Assembly (NCBI RefSeq): GCF_029227915.1
Contig: NC_079882.1
Coordinates: 23,875,001-23,939,000 of the forward strand
Direction: 5' to 3'
Length of the DNA stretch: 64,000 bases
Source of the DNA: Hydractinia symbiolongicarpus
Taxonomy: Eukaryota; Cnidaria; Hydrozoa; Anthoathecata; Hydractiniidae
Shown: positions 51,301 through 63,690 of the stretch, in pieces
Layout: each line of letters opens with the position of its first letter
Position numbering within the stretch: position 1 is the stretch's first letter
The notes under the pieces: model-generated
The model's input: only the letters and a program-made list of their open reading frames with translations
The model's database searches: none
What the model was told of the DNA's origin: nothing
Position numbers and translations under genes: made by a program

Positions 51301-54300
51301 AAAGTGACGAAAGTGTACTCTAACAAAAACTTTCTCCGAATAATTATTCGTCAAAAAGTCAGTAAAAAAACAAATCAATTCTTCTGAAACAGCTAGCTAT
51401 CAATAAGCCACCAGAATACAGTATATATAACATTATATATTCTAGCTAGTGACCAGACTCCTTTCGCGCATTTAACTCTGTGGAGCAAGATTAACATTTC
51501 AAGCAATCTCTAGATGTACTGAATTTTCCCAAGATGTGACTCAAATTTGATTACTTGAAGTACAATAAATTGAAACGCGTGGAAAATAATATTAAAAAAT
51601 TACATACAGACAGAAAGTCAGACTATCTAACATACTTGACAAGTAATTTTGTCTAATTTGTTATTTTGACTGCTTGTGAAGATAAAAAAAAATGATTAAT
51701 TAAAAATAACGCCTGTTGCACACTTAAATATATTAAACGTCTTTATTATATTACTAAATTTTTAAGGGCAGGAATAGTTTCTATAATAATGTTTTTTGTC
51801 ATATTTCTTTTGTCTTTTCGTTCAAAATGGCTGCAAAATTCTTACTTTGTGGCACGGATGCACAAAATGTGGCACTCGGTATGTGTACGACAAGCGAATT
51901 TATGGATTCCACTTAATTGGTCCCCTTTATTTTGGCCGTATTTTATGTCTGTAGTGTGATCCATATTCATCAGGAAATTTAGAAAACAAGGGGGGTTATC
52001 TTAACCACAAACCGGTCCGTGTAGCCTCGTGCATTTTTGTTCTCTGTCCAGCCTTTAAAAAAAAATTGCTTCTTGTGGCGTCAAAGTTTCCCGTTACCCG
52101 TGAATAATTTAATCAAAAGGTGGCGATATATATTTCGTTATCGGCCGTTATCGGCCGTTGTATTATCGCCGAGGGGAACGGTCGCAGGAACTTATGGACG
52201 ATAGTCACTTTGAATGTTGACTAAGTTATGGTTGTCAGTCGGCCAGGATACCTAGATACGGGAGCGGTTTAGAAAATGGAAAAGCTATCGTTTTTTTGAG
52301 ACGTTTCCGCGTTTCGGGGGTCCTTGAAATATTTTTTGCGGTAAGAAAAGGGTTGCCAAGATCAAACTCACCATAAAAAAATCTGTTTTTATACATATAT
52401 CGGCAGTACATGTCAATAATATCCAGGATCCAGGATTTTTCCTAAGGGTCATCGTGTGAAAAAAGTGCTCGTTGAATATTTGAACTCCCAATGAAAACGT
52501 TTATTTTTATTCATGGCAAAAGACTTAAAGGAAACCGAGATGGCCGCAGAGCTCTGTTTTGAACCATACTACTAAAGTATTTTTTCTCATCTGACAGCGA
52601 TCCCAGATCTGGGTTGATATCGGATGCTAGCTACTACCTGACTATTTATGCTACTCTGTCATTGTTTTTGTTCAGCTTGGCACTTTTTATTCTAGACAAT
52701 GTTATTGCTTCTTTACTTGTTATTCTTAACCAATCTGTTCTGCATCTTGATTTGTGGCTAGAAGCTAGTGTATCTCCAGGTAAAAAGAGAAAGACTCAGT
52801 TTTTAGTAGACTAATGCAGTTGACAGTATTTCTCATTTACGTTTAAATAAGTTGCTACACCTTTCACTGTAATATAGATCCTTGGTAAATTTAAAATGAT
52901 AATTTCTTTTTCTCACAGCTAAACTTGAAACGACAGTTTGTACCATAATTGTGTGTTTTATTTAAACCAGTGATTTATTTTGGAAATCTCACAAAAACTT
53001 ATTTTGCCAAACAAAATTGCTATGTAACTACACATAAGCGGAGTATAAACAGGATGTAGCCTTTTTTTTATTAAAATAAAAAATTTAGCAAATTTACCGA
53101 AAACGTATTCTACAAAATAAATTGCGGGACGGCTGTTTTAACTCGACGGGTTGGCGATCGGCCTTTTCCTGTCTTTTTTACAGAATTTTACAGGATTTTT
53201 TTTTAAAGGAAATTACACCTGAAAGCGTGAACTGTTGAAAGTGATCTATGCATATTTGTTAGCTTCGTGATTTGCTTATACTAAGCGCTTAACCATGCAC
53301 CATTCGCGATTAATTTTTGAACTTTTACGTGAAACTATTTGGAAAAAAAATGTTTTGTTATGACGGGTACCAACAGATTGTAACCTGTGTTTGTACTTCA
53401 GTTAAGGTTGTGGAAGAGTTTTTTTTAAAAAAAATCATATTACTATCGAAATTTACAGCAGAATTAAAAGCATCAGCCGCATATTCGAGACGATTTACCT
53501 AAACTAAAGTTCTTCACCCAGGTATCCATAGTATAACCTGTCGTCTGTCTGTAAGTCAAGGATGGTAACTGCATGTATAGATGCAGAAATGCCTCTTTTT
53601 TAACAGGCAATGTTGTCCTGTGCCTTCATTTTGAACCCCCGTCGAAGTAATTATATTACTTCGTGTTACCAGGCGGATAGAAATGCTCTAAAAAAGAATT
53701 CTTTCGTCTCGAAATCGCTAGAAATGTAAATAACTCACTTAACCAATGGAGAGTACTCCTTTCTTTGTATCCTTCAACCTCCGCTTTTCAAAAGACCATT
53801 ATTAAAAGTTAAAATAACCGAACTAGACAATCCCATGCCTCTATATTCCTCACTTAATTGGTGCTAGAAAAACAGTAAGTAAAACAGAAGGAGGGAAGAG
53901 AAAAATCCAAAAGTCTAACTCGCATCACAAGATACTGTCACCATGTATTGCCGAATATATTTGCTCATTTTCATGAAGCTAATATAAAAAAATCTGCCAT
54001 TGGTAATGCAAAAGTGTGGCGCAAAAGTCATTTCCATTACCTTGCACACTAAATTCTAGTTGCATAGCAATTATTCTTATTGTGTATTCATTGTGTGTTT
54101 GTGGCACGTGATACTATGTAGTGATATTATGTAGTGACAAAGTCATTTTTAATTTCATAATTTCATTGCTCCCACAACTAATTATTTCTGACGAAAGTTT
54201 TAATTCTATCTCCCACCTGGACACAGTATGTAGGCGTGTAACTCAAAAAAGAGGATGTACTGCCCTGGTAGTTTCGAAAGACTAAAAAGTAATACGAAGC

Positions 54301-55674
54301 AAATAAAACTATGGAAACACTAATCACGGAAAATACTGTGATTACCAAAGAATTGTTTTTCCTGTGTTATTTTATTTCCTATTTTTTCTTTTTATACATT
54401 TCTGTGACTCCATAAAATTTTATGAACCCTTAGACGTCGAAACAATGCATTCCAAAATCAAGCAAAAACAACCCCAGTTGGACCGCTATAACTCTTGAGA
54501 AGCATTAACCAGGTTCCGAACTGTTGTAGTACCTAGTCTACTTTTGGGGACGTTATTATAATAGAAATAATTGTCTTCTGAGAATTAGAGCCCGAATTGT
54601 TAAAACTTGGTGGCTCCGAGGTTTTCTGAGGCTAGGAACATGCTAACTGTCGTAAACTAAACGCAATATTAGTGCCAAAGTATATTCAACTAATGCTGGT
54701 TAATTTAAGCTGTTCGTAATAAAATTCAAGAAAAATCTTATTGGAAATTGCAGCCATATAAGTATCTATATATTTATTTTCTTATTAAGGCCTTTTAAAT
54801 TAATTTTTGCGTTGTTATAAAAATACCTTCTACAATGAACAAATAAAACTAAAAAGGGAAAAAAAGCAAAAGTGATATTTGAAAATATCTGTTTTTTGAC
54901 GAAAACCAAGACGGCTGTTGATAAACATGCCAGAAAAAAACCCGACAGTGATTCTATAAATACGAACCGACTAACTCTTGCACAGATATATATTTTTATA
55001 ATTCCAAACAAAAATAGAAGTAGAGAGAATTTCAGGCTATTAATGCTATTGTCAGTGTTATTTGATACGAAGGAGGTTGGGTATTGTATCAAGTATATCA
55101 ACATGATCAAGTGTGTGTACCTACCACATTTGTTTATATTAAACACATACACTCCCTAGCGGTGTCTCATTGCATCCTTGAATAATATCGACCTGTGCTA
55201 TTTAAAGCCACTGCGGTGGTGCACACAAGATCTGTCAGGTTAGAAACATTTAAAACACCCTTCAAGTGTACGTGTTTCAGAACTCACGTTTTGAAATAAA
55301 TCCACATGCAAAGACATCTTTTTTCAAAAAAAATGTTAACTTATGACAAGAAATTCCTTGAATGACATTTCTTTTTAAGTTATGCAAATAAAAACAGATT
55401 AACTTTTCAGCGGGAAAGATAAACATGAAATCTACATCATGTAAACGAAATCTTTTAATGCAATACATTACATTCTCGTCGTTGTTGTCATATGAAAAAT
55501 TTTAACATCATTAAAAATCAGTCATCGTGTAAATGGAGGCTATCAGAGTTTTAACCACATTTTCAATTAAGTGCTATTAAACAATTAATTTATTGTTTCT
55601 TTTTCTCAACCTTATAAGAGAGCTTAGACAGATATTGTGTCAGTCGGTAAAAACGCGTGGAACAATAAACAAAG
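48308..55674. other. Long gene-poor interval
   Basis: 7.4 kb without a supported gene. A 66-codon hydrophobic ORF at 52614-52814 follows an acceptor-like CTGACAG but has no partners. Short repeats: ATCGGCCGTT twice at about 52139-52160 and a perfect palindrome CGAAGTAAT-tat-ATTACTTCG (53643-53663). I saw no further cysteine-rich copy or remnant. A TATA-like TTATAAGAG at about 55612 precedes member 4. Confidence 0.45.
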
Positions 55675-56028
55675 ATGATAAATACATTGAAGATAACTCT
55701 TTTGTTACTGATATATTTACAGCATGTCTTCGGCTTGCGTTCTCTACAATGTGAAAGAAATTGTGAAACAAACTTTAATGTGTGCTTGTCGATTTATCAA
55801 ATGAGATATAATGGTTATTCTCGGCTGATCAAATGTGGCCGCATAAAGACAATCTGCAACAAAAAGTGTCAAGATCCGAACAAAGAATGCTGGAAGAAAT
55901 GCAAGTTAACATTTGTAAAATGTTTTACTGGAAGAAGAAGCATCAAGGAGGTTTCGAAGTGTATTGAAAAGCACAGTAGAAGATGCGCCAAAAAATGCGT
56001 CAGCAATTCTGTGATTAAAATTAAATAA
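55675..56028 (+). CDS. Secreted twin six-cysteine protein, member 4
   Basis: 117 residues in one exon. The signal peptide is about residues 1-20 (MINTLKITLLLLIYLQHVFG). It has 12 cysteines in two units: C-x3-C-x6-C-x16-C-x6-C-x3-C, linker QDPNKE, then C-x3-C-x6-C-x12-C-x7-C-x3-C. It is basic throughout. A TATA-like box about 60 nt upstream and a TCAGTC initiator-like sequence suggest a compact promoter. AATAAA (56024-56029) overlaps the stop codon. It is convergent with the helical-repeat gene, whose stop is only 279 bp away. Function unknown. Confidence 0.87.
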   Translation: MINTLKITLLLLIYLQHVFGLRSLQCERNCETNFNVCLSIYQMRYNGYSRLIKCGRIKTICNKKCQDPNKECWKKCKLTFVKCFTGRRSIKEVSKCIEKHSRRCAKKCVSNSVIKIK

Positions 56029-56291
56029 AGATGTATTGGTGAAACAAAAAGTCTTGTAGCAGTGTATGTACATAAAGTATTTAGCAGGAAAGGTGTTTAT
56101 TCGTGTCATGAAAAAGCCTGGAAAAAACTGGCGATCTTTATTGACATCTGTGTGGATGAAGCGTTGAACAAAAAGTTTTAATGCAGCAACCGATATGCTG
56201 TAATTCTAAAAATAGGGAAAAAGAACATATATGATAATGACCGAGAAGATAAAAACAACAATTTACATAAACCTCTCTTTTTTAAAATAAC

Positions 56292-56297
56292 TTTATT
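56292..56297 (-). terminator. Poly(A) signal of the helical-repeat gene
   Basis: TTTATT on the plus strand (AATAAA on the minus strand) about 10 nt after the stop at 56307. Confidence 0.6.
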
Positions 56298-56306
56298 ACA
56301 AGCTTT

Positions 56307-59300
56307 TTAGAAAGTGTTTTGTTTCTCTAAAGCTGCTTTAATTTTGTCATACACATCTTCAGCGACACCAATCAGTTTGACACCAGCTTTTTTCAAAGCT
56401 GCTTTGATATCTTCGATGCTTGTGCTTCTCAATTTTGAGAGGGCGTCCTTCAGTTTGTCACCGATTTTACCGAACACTTGTTTGGCTTTATCAATAGCTA
56501 AAAATGAATATTTTGAAGCGATTAATATAGAGAAAAATTCCTTACAGTTCATTGTACATAATGTTTATAATTTATTAAGAACTTATCAATTTTTACCAAC
56601 CCCGTTCACAATGGTGTTTCGGCGATATTCCCATTGCATTGTTTTAGGGCAGGTTTTGGAAGGGTTGATATGGGTTTTATTATGCCTTTGCTGTTATATA
56701 AGAATATCTTCGTTTAATGAAAAATAAGAAATAAGTATTAATACCAATGGTGTTTTTTCTTGTGGTTTGTTTTGGCACAAAAACTATTTTGAAGAAATAT
56801 TATTCTAAGGTCGGTAAAATTAGACTTGACACTTTGACTGTCACAGTTTTCTGTGACGAAGATAAAAATATGCTCAGTTCCCGTTTTTAATTAAGGCATG
56901 CTGAGATGCGTTACTCTTTTTGTTAAATACTGCGTCGGAAAAAAAGCAAAAAAATGATGCAGAAGTTCCAAATTGGTATCGAATTTCAGATTTTTGTCCT
57001 TTAAAATTATTGCCACGTATATACACTTGACAGAATGCATCATCATTGACAAAATTCATCAATCGTTTAGTAAATTGCTTTTAGTAATTATAGATGCTAA
57101 AACTCGATAATGTTTATTTTTGGATGTGTCGTTGTCCTTGTGTTTAACGGAAAATGATTAACCATTTCCGTTAATTTGTGTTGTTAATTTTTTATTAACA
57201 AAGTGGACATTGTTAAATACGATTTGCAGAAATGAGAATAAATCAATCAACACAAGTTTTGACGGAAAATGCAATATCATATCGGAAGCCTTTAGTTTCA
57301 TTAACATGAAACAAGGTAGTAGCTTCAAAAAAAACAACGCTAGGAGTATAATATGTTGGTATAAATTTAAGCTCGGACTTTTTTCTTAAGAAAAGGGGGA
57401 AACGAAGAATTCAGCTGTCGTTTTCAATATTGAATTACTGTGTTATTTTTGCAATTTTAAAGGGGAAAAGAACCTAAAATGAATTAATTTAGGATCATTT
57501 TAGAGGTAATCCTGTATATTAAGGATATTAAGGCTCAAAGAATACAAATATTAAAGAATACAACGTATGAATTTTATATTTTTTAAGTTCCCCAATTGCT
57601 TTCTTCTTCACCGTTTTTTAATATGTTTTATTTAATATGTACATATTGTCCTCAGATTGTCAAGTGTTTGAGTGTGTTCTGAAAGAGTTGAACTTACGTA
57701 AAACTAATTTAAAAAAATCACCACTTAAACTTTTTAAAAACATTAAGGCTTAACAAAAGATAAGAAATTTTTATTAAGAAGAGTGCAACAGAAACAAGGA
57801 TTGAACAGATAAAAAATAAAACAAAAACATACCACTTGTCAAATCTCTCTTCTCAATTGATGTCTCAACAACTTCTTCTTCTAATTCTTCAACTGCATTA
57901 TCGAGAAGCTCATCGGCGATTTGTTCAGCTTCCAATGTCAATCTTCTTGTGTCGTCTTCTACTGCAGCATCAGCAAATTGTTCCATTAACTCGATCTCAC
58001 CTGTGAAATGAAACATGAAGATTATATATAAGAAAATACATATTTGCTGTGGATGAAGTGTTAAACTCTTATTCAGTTTTATGTACTCGCTGAGAAAATA
58101 TAAACAATGTAGATTTGTTTATTAATTAACTATAAGATTAGTGAAGCATCAGTTATTCCATGTTGGACCAAATCATTCACAAAACTATAATTCACTTTGA
58201 TCGATTTTGATTTAACACTTCAGTCTTATCACATGTTGTCACATGTTGGGCATGCTTGTATCATAGAAATTTCTATGGTTTTACCAAAAATTTTATATAT
58301 CTCACCAATCTCTCTTCTTGATTTTTCATCACCCAAGATCTTCTTCAACAATTGTGATACATAGTTGTGCATTTTCTTCAATTCTTCTTTGCTTTTTGTC
58401 AACAGAAACTCGATAGCAGTTTTCAAATGAGCGTGAGCGGTCTTCAATGCAGTTCTCAACTTTTCCTTTATGTCGCGTTTGGGTTTCGCAGTATCTGGAA
58501 GTAAGTTGTTGACACTAAGCGTTTTTTTAATAAGTGCAAAGATTCGCTTGTACACTTTTGCAGGAATAGAAATGTTAAACAACAAATAGAATTGAAGTAG
58601 ATTGCTAAGAAATGTTTTACAAAATATTTGAGCAAAGAAAACACACATACCTAATTTTACCTAACTTTAATAAAACTTCATTCTCTAATATTCTTACCAT
58701 GTCCTACTTTTTAAATAGTGGGAAATAAAACGATTTGCGCACCTGTTCCGTTGGTTGCTTTACCAGTTGCAACATCAACAAGCTTCTTCAGTAATGCTTT
58801 CAATTCACTATATTTCATCTTACCATCATCAATAGCCTGCTTCATGATGTCTCGAACTGTTTTATCCATAATCTTCATTGAATCCATTAATGCATCAAGT
58901 GAACTCTTCAATTTAGCTTTGGCATCAGCAATACCATTCTTTAACACTGAAAAAGGGTTCGAGTAGTTTTTAGTAGTAAAATTAACGGGTAATATCTCCC
59001 TTTATATTTCCCTTAATCTTGCCATGATTTGCTGGAAATGGTATATTTGCAATGATTGAATCATAAGACAATAAAACAAAATCAAAAAGTCGTTCAAACG
59101 TTATTTACGTCTTTTTAATCTTTTATTAAACTGTTTTGTAGGGTTTTGTTAGAATATCCCAGCTTTGCTTAATTGTTCAAAGTTTGAGCCTGGTTGCGCA
59201 GCGTTTGTCTAATTCCAAACCTCAGTTCGGCTCCTAACAACTTAGTTGATAGTAAAAAAATATGTGTATTCAAAAGTTTCGTTAAATATAGTTTTTCAAA

Positions 59301-61655
59301 TGTACATGGAATGTAAAGGTTTACTGTTTTATCAAATCTCTTGATTTTGTTTGGTTAGTTTTCTAGTCAGTTTTTAAAATTATATCCTTAGTTAGAATTT
59401 AAAAATAACAGTAACATTATTTCTTCGTATTAACTACTTACTTTCCTTGTATTTTTGCAAAAGATCTGTCAAACCAAGACTTCGTTTTTCTATGAGGCTT
59501 GAGGGTAATTTTGGACAGGCCAGTTTCAAGTATTTGCATAAGATTTTACTTTTGGTGAATTCCAAAACTTTGTTGTAGACATCTTTAGCCTTATTGATGC
59601 CCTTTGTAGCAAATTCGCGAACAGTTTTGCCAATGTCACTAATGGTTCCACCGATGGCAGTAACTTTCTCCTTGATCAATTTGCAGGACTAAATAATTAA
59701 AGCAGTTGTATATATTGTCAAGTCCTTCTTTACAAATATATTTGATTTAAAATATAAGATTCCCTTGAAAATTCATGTTAATATAGTGAAATCTTTCTTA
59801 CGTCTGCTTCAAAGATGTCCTCACAGTCGATAAATGCATCTGTGATTTTGTAAACAACATTTAAGAAGCCTTTGGCAACGTTCACTCCCTTTACAAGTAG
59901 ATCCCGAACGGTTGACATGATTTTGGGGAAGGCTACTTTCATTTTAGCTGAGTATTCGCGAAGTTTGGTGCAAAGCTGAAAAATAGTAATAATAAGGAAG
60001 AGTAGAACAAAGAGTGTAAATTTTTAACAGCAGAATTAAAGACAGTTTGAATAGACTTACTCCTGGGTTTAGGAGCTCTTCACATGAAAAATTAGCAGCA
60101 TGGTCCTTCAATTTTTGGATACCTTTCTTTACGAATTCTTTGGTGTTTGTATATCCTTCAATGACAGCTTCAGTGACGATTTTTTTGAACTGTTCAGCTT
60201 TTATTTTAAGCGATGTTGATACTTTTCGTAGCTTTGAACACACTTCCTGCAAAAGAAAAAATAACTGCAAAATCCAATACTTTTTCCGAATTGTGTAAAA
60301 ATATAGGTGAAAGAGTCTTTTGTTGATTTTATAGAATCGTCTCTTGCAATTAAACGAATTTTTGGAGCGAAAAAAAAAAAAAAATTCGCGACAAAAAAAA
60401 ACAATTCAATTAATACGAAATGTGTTGAAAGTTAAATGTGTTAAAGGTAACGGAAGAAAAAATCTATTGTGATGCAAAGAATTACAGAAAGGTAAAGGCA
60501 CGCATGAACGTACTGGAGTTTTGCTCAATAATTCTTCACATGATTTCCCTTTGACATTATTGATGTAGTATTCCACTACTCTGTTGTATACTTCAACAGC
60601 CTTTGACTTGCCTTGAATGAGTGCTTTCTTCACGAAAGTTTCAAACTCGTCAGATTTGATCTTTAATTTGGTTGCAATGTCGGAAAGTTTCTTGCAGGTC
60701 TAAAGTATGAATTAGAACAATGTAGGATACGAGTTTAGTTGTCCAGTTTCCAAACTAAATTCTTTTGCTAATATTGCCCTTTTTTTAAGTTGGATTTGTG
60801 TGTGTATCAAAAAAAAAAGAAAAAGAAAATAAATATCCCAAAAAACAATATTTTTTCAAAAAACAAAATATTTTGCAGAAGGGAGCTGGGATAAGTGCAT
60901 TTCTAGAACGGATACATCAACGTATTTTCTTTTTACCAAAGAAAATGAAGTAATACTTACGTCAACAGACACGAAGTCAGTACATTGTTTGGTTTTTACT
61001 TTCTCTAAGTAAAACTTTTCCACAGATGCAATAATGTCTTCTGATGTTTTCTTCCCTTTCTTTACTGCGTCTACCACAGCTTCCTTCACAGTTTCAGCTT
61101 TAAGTTTAAGATTTGCAGCAGCCGTTGTAAGCTTGTCGCACACCTAACAGAGAATGTTCAGACAGTGTATCCTTCTTATTAAAGGAAAAAACAAAAACTT
61201 TAACGTTACCTTATGAGCTATGGTTAAGATGAAATGGTCCTGTTTTTTTTAGCTTTAAAAGAACAGTGACAAAACTATGGGTTTCATAACACAAGACAAA
61301 GTTCAGACAGTATCGTGGTGTCAATTAAGCTTTAAAAAACGTTGTATAGTTAAGATACCTATAACATCAGAAAAACACACATCAGAAGGTTTCACCATGA
61401 CTCATCAATAAGCTCTTACAATTTGCTTAAAGAATCTCCCTATCTGAGCCTGAATATGCTTAGCGTTATGCTATTGAAAAAAACACAAACGAAAGTGTAC
61501 GCTCATGTTCCAAAAATACACTTATTTACCTTAACCGATAATACATCGTCGCATTTTTGTGGGATTTTCAAAAGTTCTTCTGGAGAGTGCGGTGGCGGAG
61601 GTGCAGCCAAAGCGGATGCAACCAAAAGGATTGCAAAGGCAAACAAAGTTCTCAT
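56307..61655 (-). CDS. Secreted modular alpha-helical repeat precursor, ten exons
   Basis: Exons: 61655-61530, 61143-60961, 60699-60514, 60246-60061, 59975-59802, 59688-59442, 58946-58743, 58494-58306, 58000-57833 and 56497-56307, in frame to 617 residues. The ATG at 61655 starts a signal peptide (MRTLFAFAILLVASALA). Exons 2-6 each encode a 58-83-residue helical module that opens with C-x-K-L (or SCKLI) and has a second Cys near its end (CTDF, CEEL, CEDI). Introns 1-5 are phase 0. Exons 6-10 are joined by phase-1 introns and encode Cys-free amphipathic helices, except that exon 6 keeps its Cys. Lys-Arg sites lie at about residues 353-354, 441-442 and 549-550. Exon 9 is strongly acidic; exon 10, after the last Lys-Arg, is a cationic amphipathic helix. 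I do not recognise the family. It may be processed like an antimicrobial or cytolytic precursor, or act whole as a lipid-binding or mucus protein. A TTGCAG acceptor just upstream of the ATG hints at a 5'UTR intron. Confidence 0.85.
57144..57174. repeat. Hairpin in helical-gene intron 9
   Basis: Perfect 10-bp arms TTAACGGAAA...TTTCCGTTAA with an 11-nt loop. It may be the core of a small repeat in the long last intron. Confidence 0.6.
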
Positions 61656-62763
61656 GATTCTGCAACGTAAAATATTTTCATTAAATCCATTTGTAACTAA
61701 TTGAATTACATGAAAAAAATAGAGATATAACATAATCTATGCAACTTTTTCTTTGACAAATGTCATAATAAGATACAAAATATAAATATGAAAGATAAAA
61801 CTTCATCTATACAGCTCTCCAATGTTATACTGGTTTCAACAATAGGATGGGATGAAACATTGGAATGAAAACCTAAAACAGGTCAATTAACAAACATTGT
61901 TACGTACCTTTGTTTTCAACTGACCAGCTTGTTAGAAATGAAAATTCACCAAATACTCTCGCAACTTTATTTACGATTATCCATGCACCTATGTCAACTT
62001 CTTAACATTCTTTACTTAGTGCATACTATGTTCTTCAAACCAGGGGGCAACTCGAAGAGACTGTTGCAAAAGTTTCTTCATTATGCAAAAATTTACAGAA
62101 TAATCCTGAATAATTCAGTGTTTTCTTGTCCCTTAATTTTTTCTTTACACCTTCTCCAACAATTTTTATAGTTTTTAAGCATATATTTAACGTTATGTGA
62201 TGTTACGTTATGTATTGTAATTAACTTGCGATTAATTTGCCACCCCGGATACACAACAAATTCGGACAATTACGCTAAAAAAGGGGGCGTGACAATATAC
62301 GTTGAAAAAAGGGCGTTAACTGAAAGTTTAAACAGGCAACCAACTGTGTGTATATGATATTGTTATGTTTGCATAACCGAGTGTTTCTGAGCAGTTAAAC
62401 ATGCATGCACTTTCATAACAATAAGCTAAACATTATAGCCTGGCCTCGTTTTCAAAAAATTCGTTGACACAAAAGTGCTGTCGCTGCTGATACTTTTCGC
62501 CATATTATTGTGCTTTGTTTGAGGGGAGAGTCTAATCTCATAGAATATTCTCGGCCCCACCAAAGATCTTTGGGACGAATTTGAGCCGGGTTTTTTTTTA
62601 ATTCTTCTTTGTATGTTATATAAGTAAAAGACTAACCATATTTAGCTAATATACACCTGCTTGACAAAGTTTTTTAGGCTCTATACCTCTCAGAGTCTTA
62701 AATATTGACCTTATTCAAAACTACCCCTTAAATTTCTATAAAATACTTATATTCGGGAAAATA

Positions 62764-62799
62764 TAATAACTTTTGTTAGAGATCTAACAAAAGTTATTA
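62764..62799. repeat. 36-nt near-continuous perfect palindrome
   Basis: 17-bp arms around a 2-nt centre: TAATAACTTTTGTTAGA, GA, and the exact complement. It can extrude as a cruciform or transcribe into a hairpin. Confidence 0.9.
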
Positions 62800-63552
62800 A
62801 ATCCTTAGAACTTGAAACTCACAACACAACTTTATTTTATTAAGAGGGGTCATTCTGAAAAGTTTGGAAACGTGATTAACCCGATTTCCCGACTTATTTT
62901 GAATTTACCCGAAAGTAAGAAAAATTGGATTTTCGGGTAAATTTTGGCTATTTTGATTCGAATTATGTAGAAAGCAAATAACTTTTATTTTGCTGCCTGA
63001 AACCTTAAACAAAATTTGAAAATTTCCTTCTAAAATTGAAGTAATTGAATTCTAAGTATATTTTCGGCAAATATGAAGCTTCCGATGACAGGACAAGTGC
63101 TGACATAAACAAAACAATTCGTAACCGTAAGCAGATTCTTAGGCAAAACTTTACGTTGTTTAAAAAAAAGAATGTGTAGTTAATCTTATTTTGACTCTGA
63201 CTTCTTGAACCATAGATATAAATAAGTTCTTATGATGCACATAACCTTCCGCATGGGTATCTGTTGTTCTTATATTTGCGGATGCATTTATCGATTTTAA
63301 ATTTTTTTACAGAAGAAAATCTGTCTTTGTATAAAATAGATTGTAGACCATAACGCTGCCATATAAATTGCATACATATGTTTATGTTAGCAAAATAAAG
63401 TTTAATAAAGACCCCTTTCATGCAAAAATATAACCCACACAAAAATTGAGCAAACCTTATAAGTCTAAGTTGTCGAGCGATAAACGTCAAATGGTTTCAG
63501 TAGTCAATAGGTTAATCAATTAATCTTTATTAACATCGCCATTTTATGACTA

Positions 63553-63690
63553 TTTACCCCAGGTAACTTTTTCAATTCCTATTGCTGCTGTTAAAAATAA
63601 GGGTCCTCCTCTTTGAGCTACGGAATTTATGCAAGGAAGCCAACCGCTTAACTACATAACCGCCAACGATAATCAATCTTACAAACCTTT
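63553..63690 (-). mobile_element. Fragment of the 10-kb SINE family
   Basis: Shares with the 10.0-10.3-kb SINE the order TTACCC-AGG, TTCCTATTG-TGCT, AGGGTCCT, TTGAGCTACG, GCAAG, AACCGC and TCAATC-TA. It has internal deletions and no recognisable Pol III head. Confidence 0.65.

Noticed and set aside
52614-52814. Hydrophobic ORF after a CTGACAG acceptor as a membrane-protein exon
   Set aside because: No neighbouring exon in phase, no paralogue, and the start is not an ATG.
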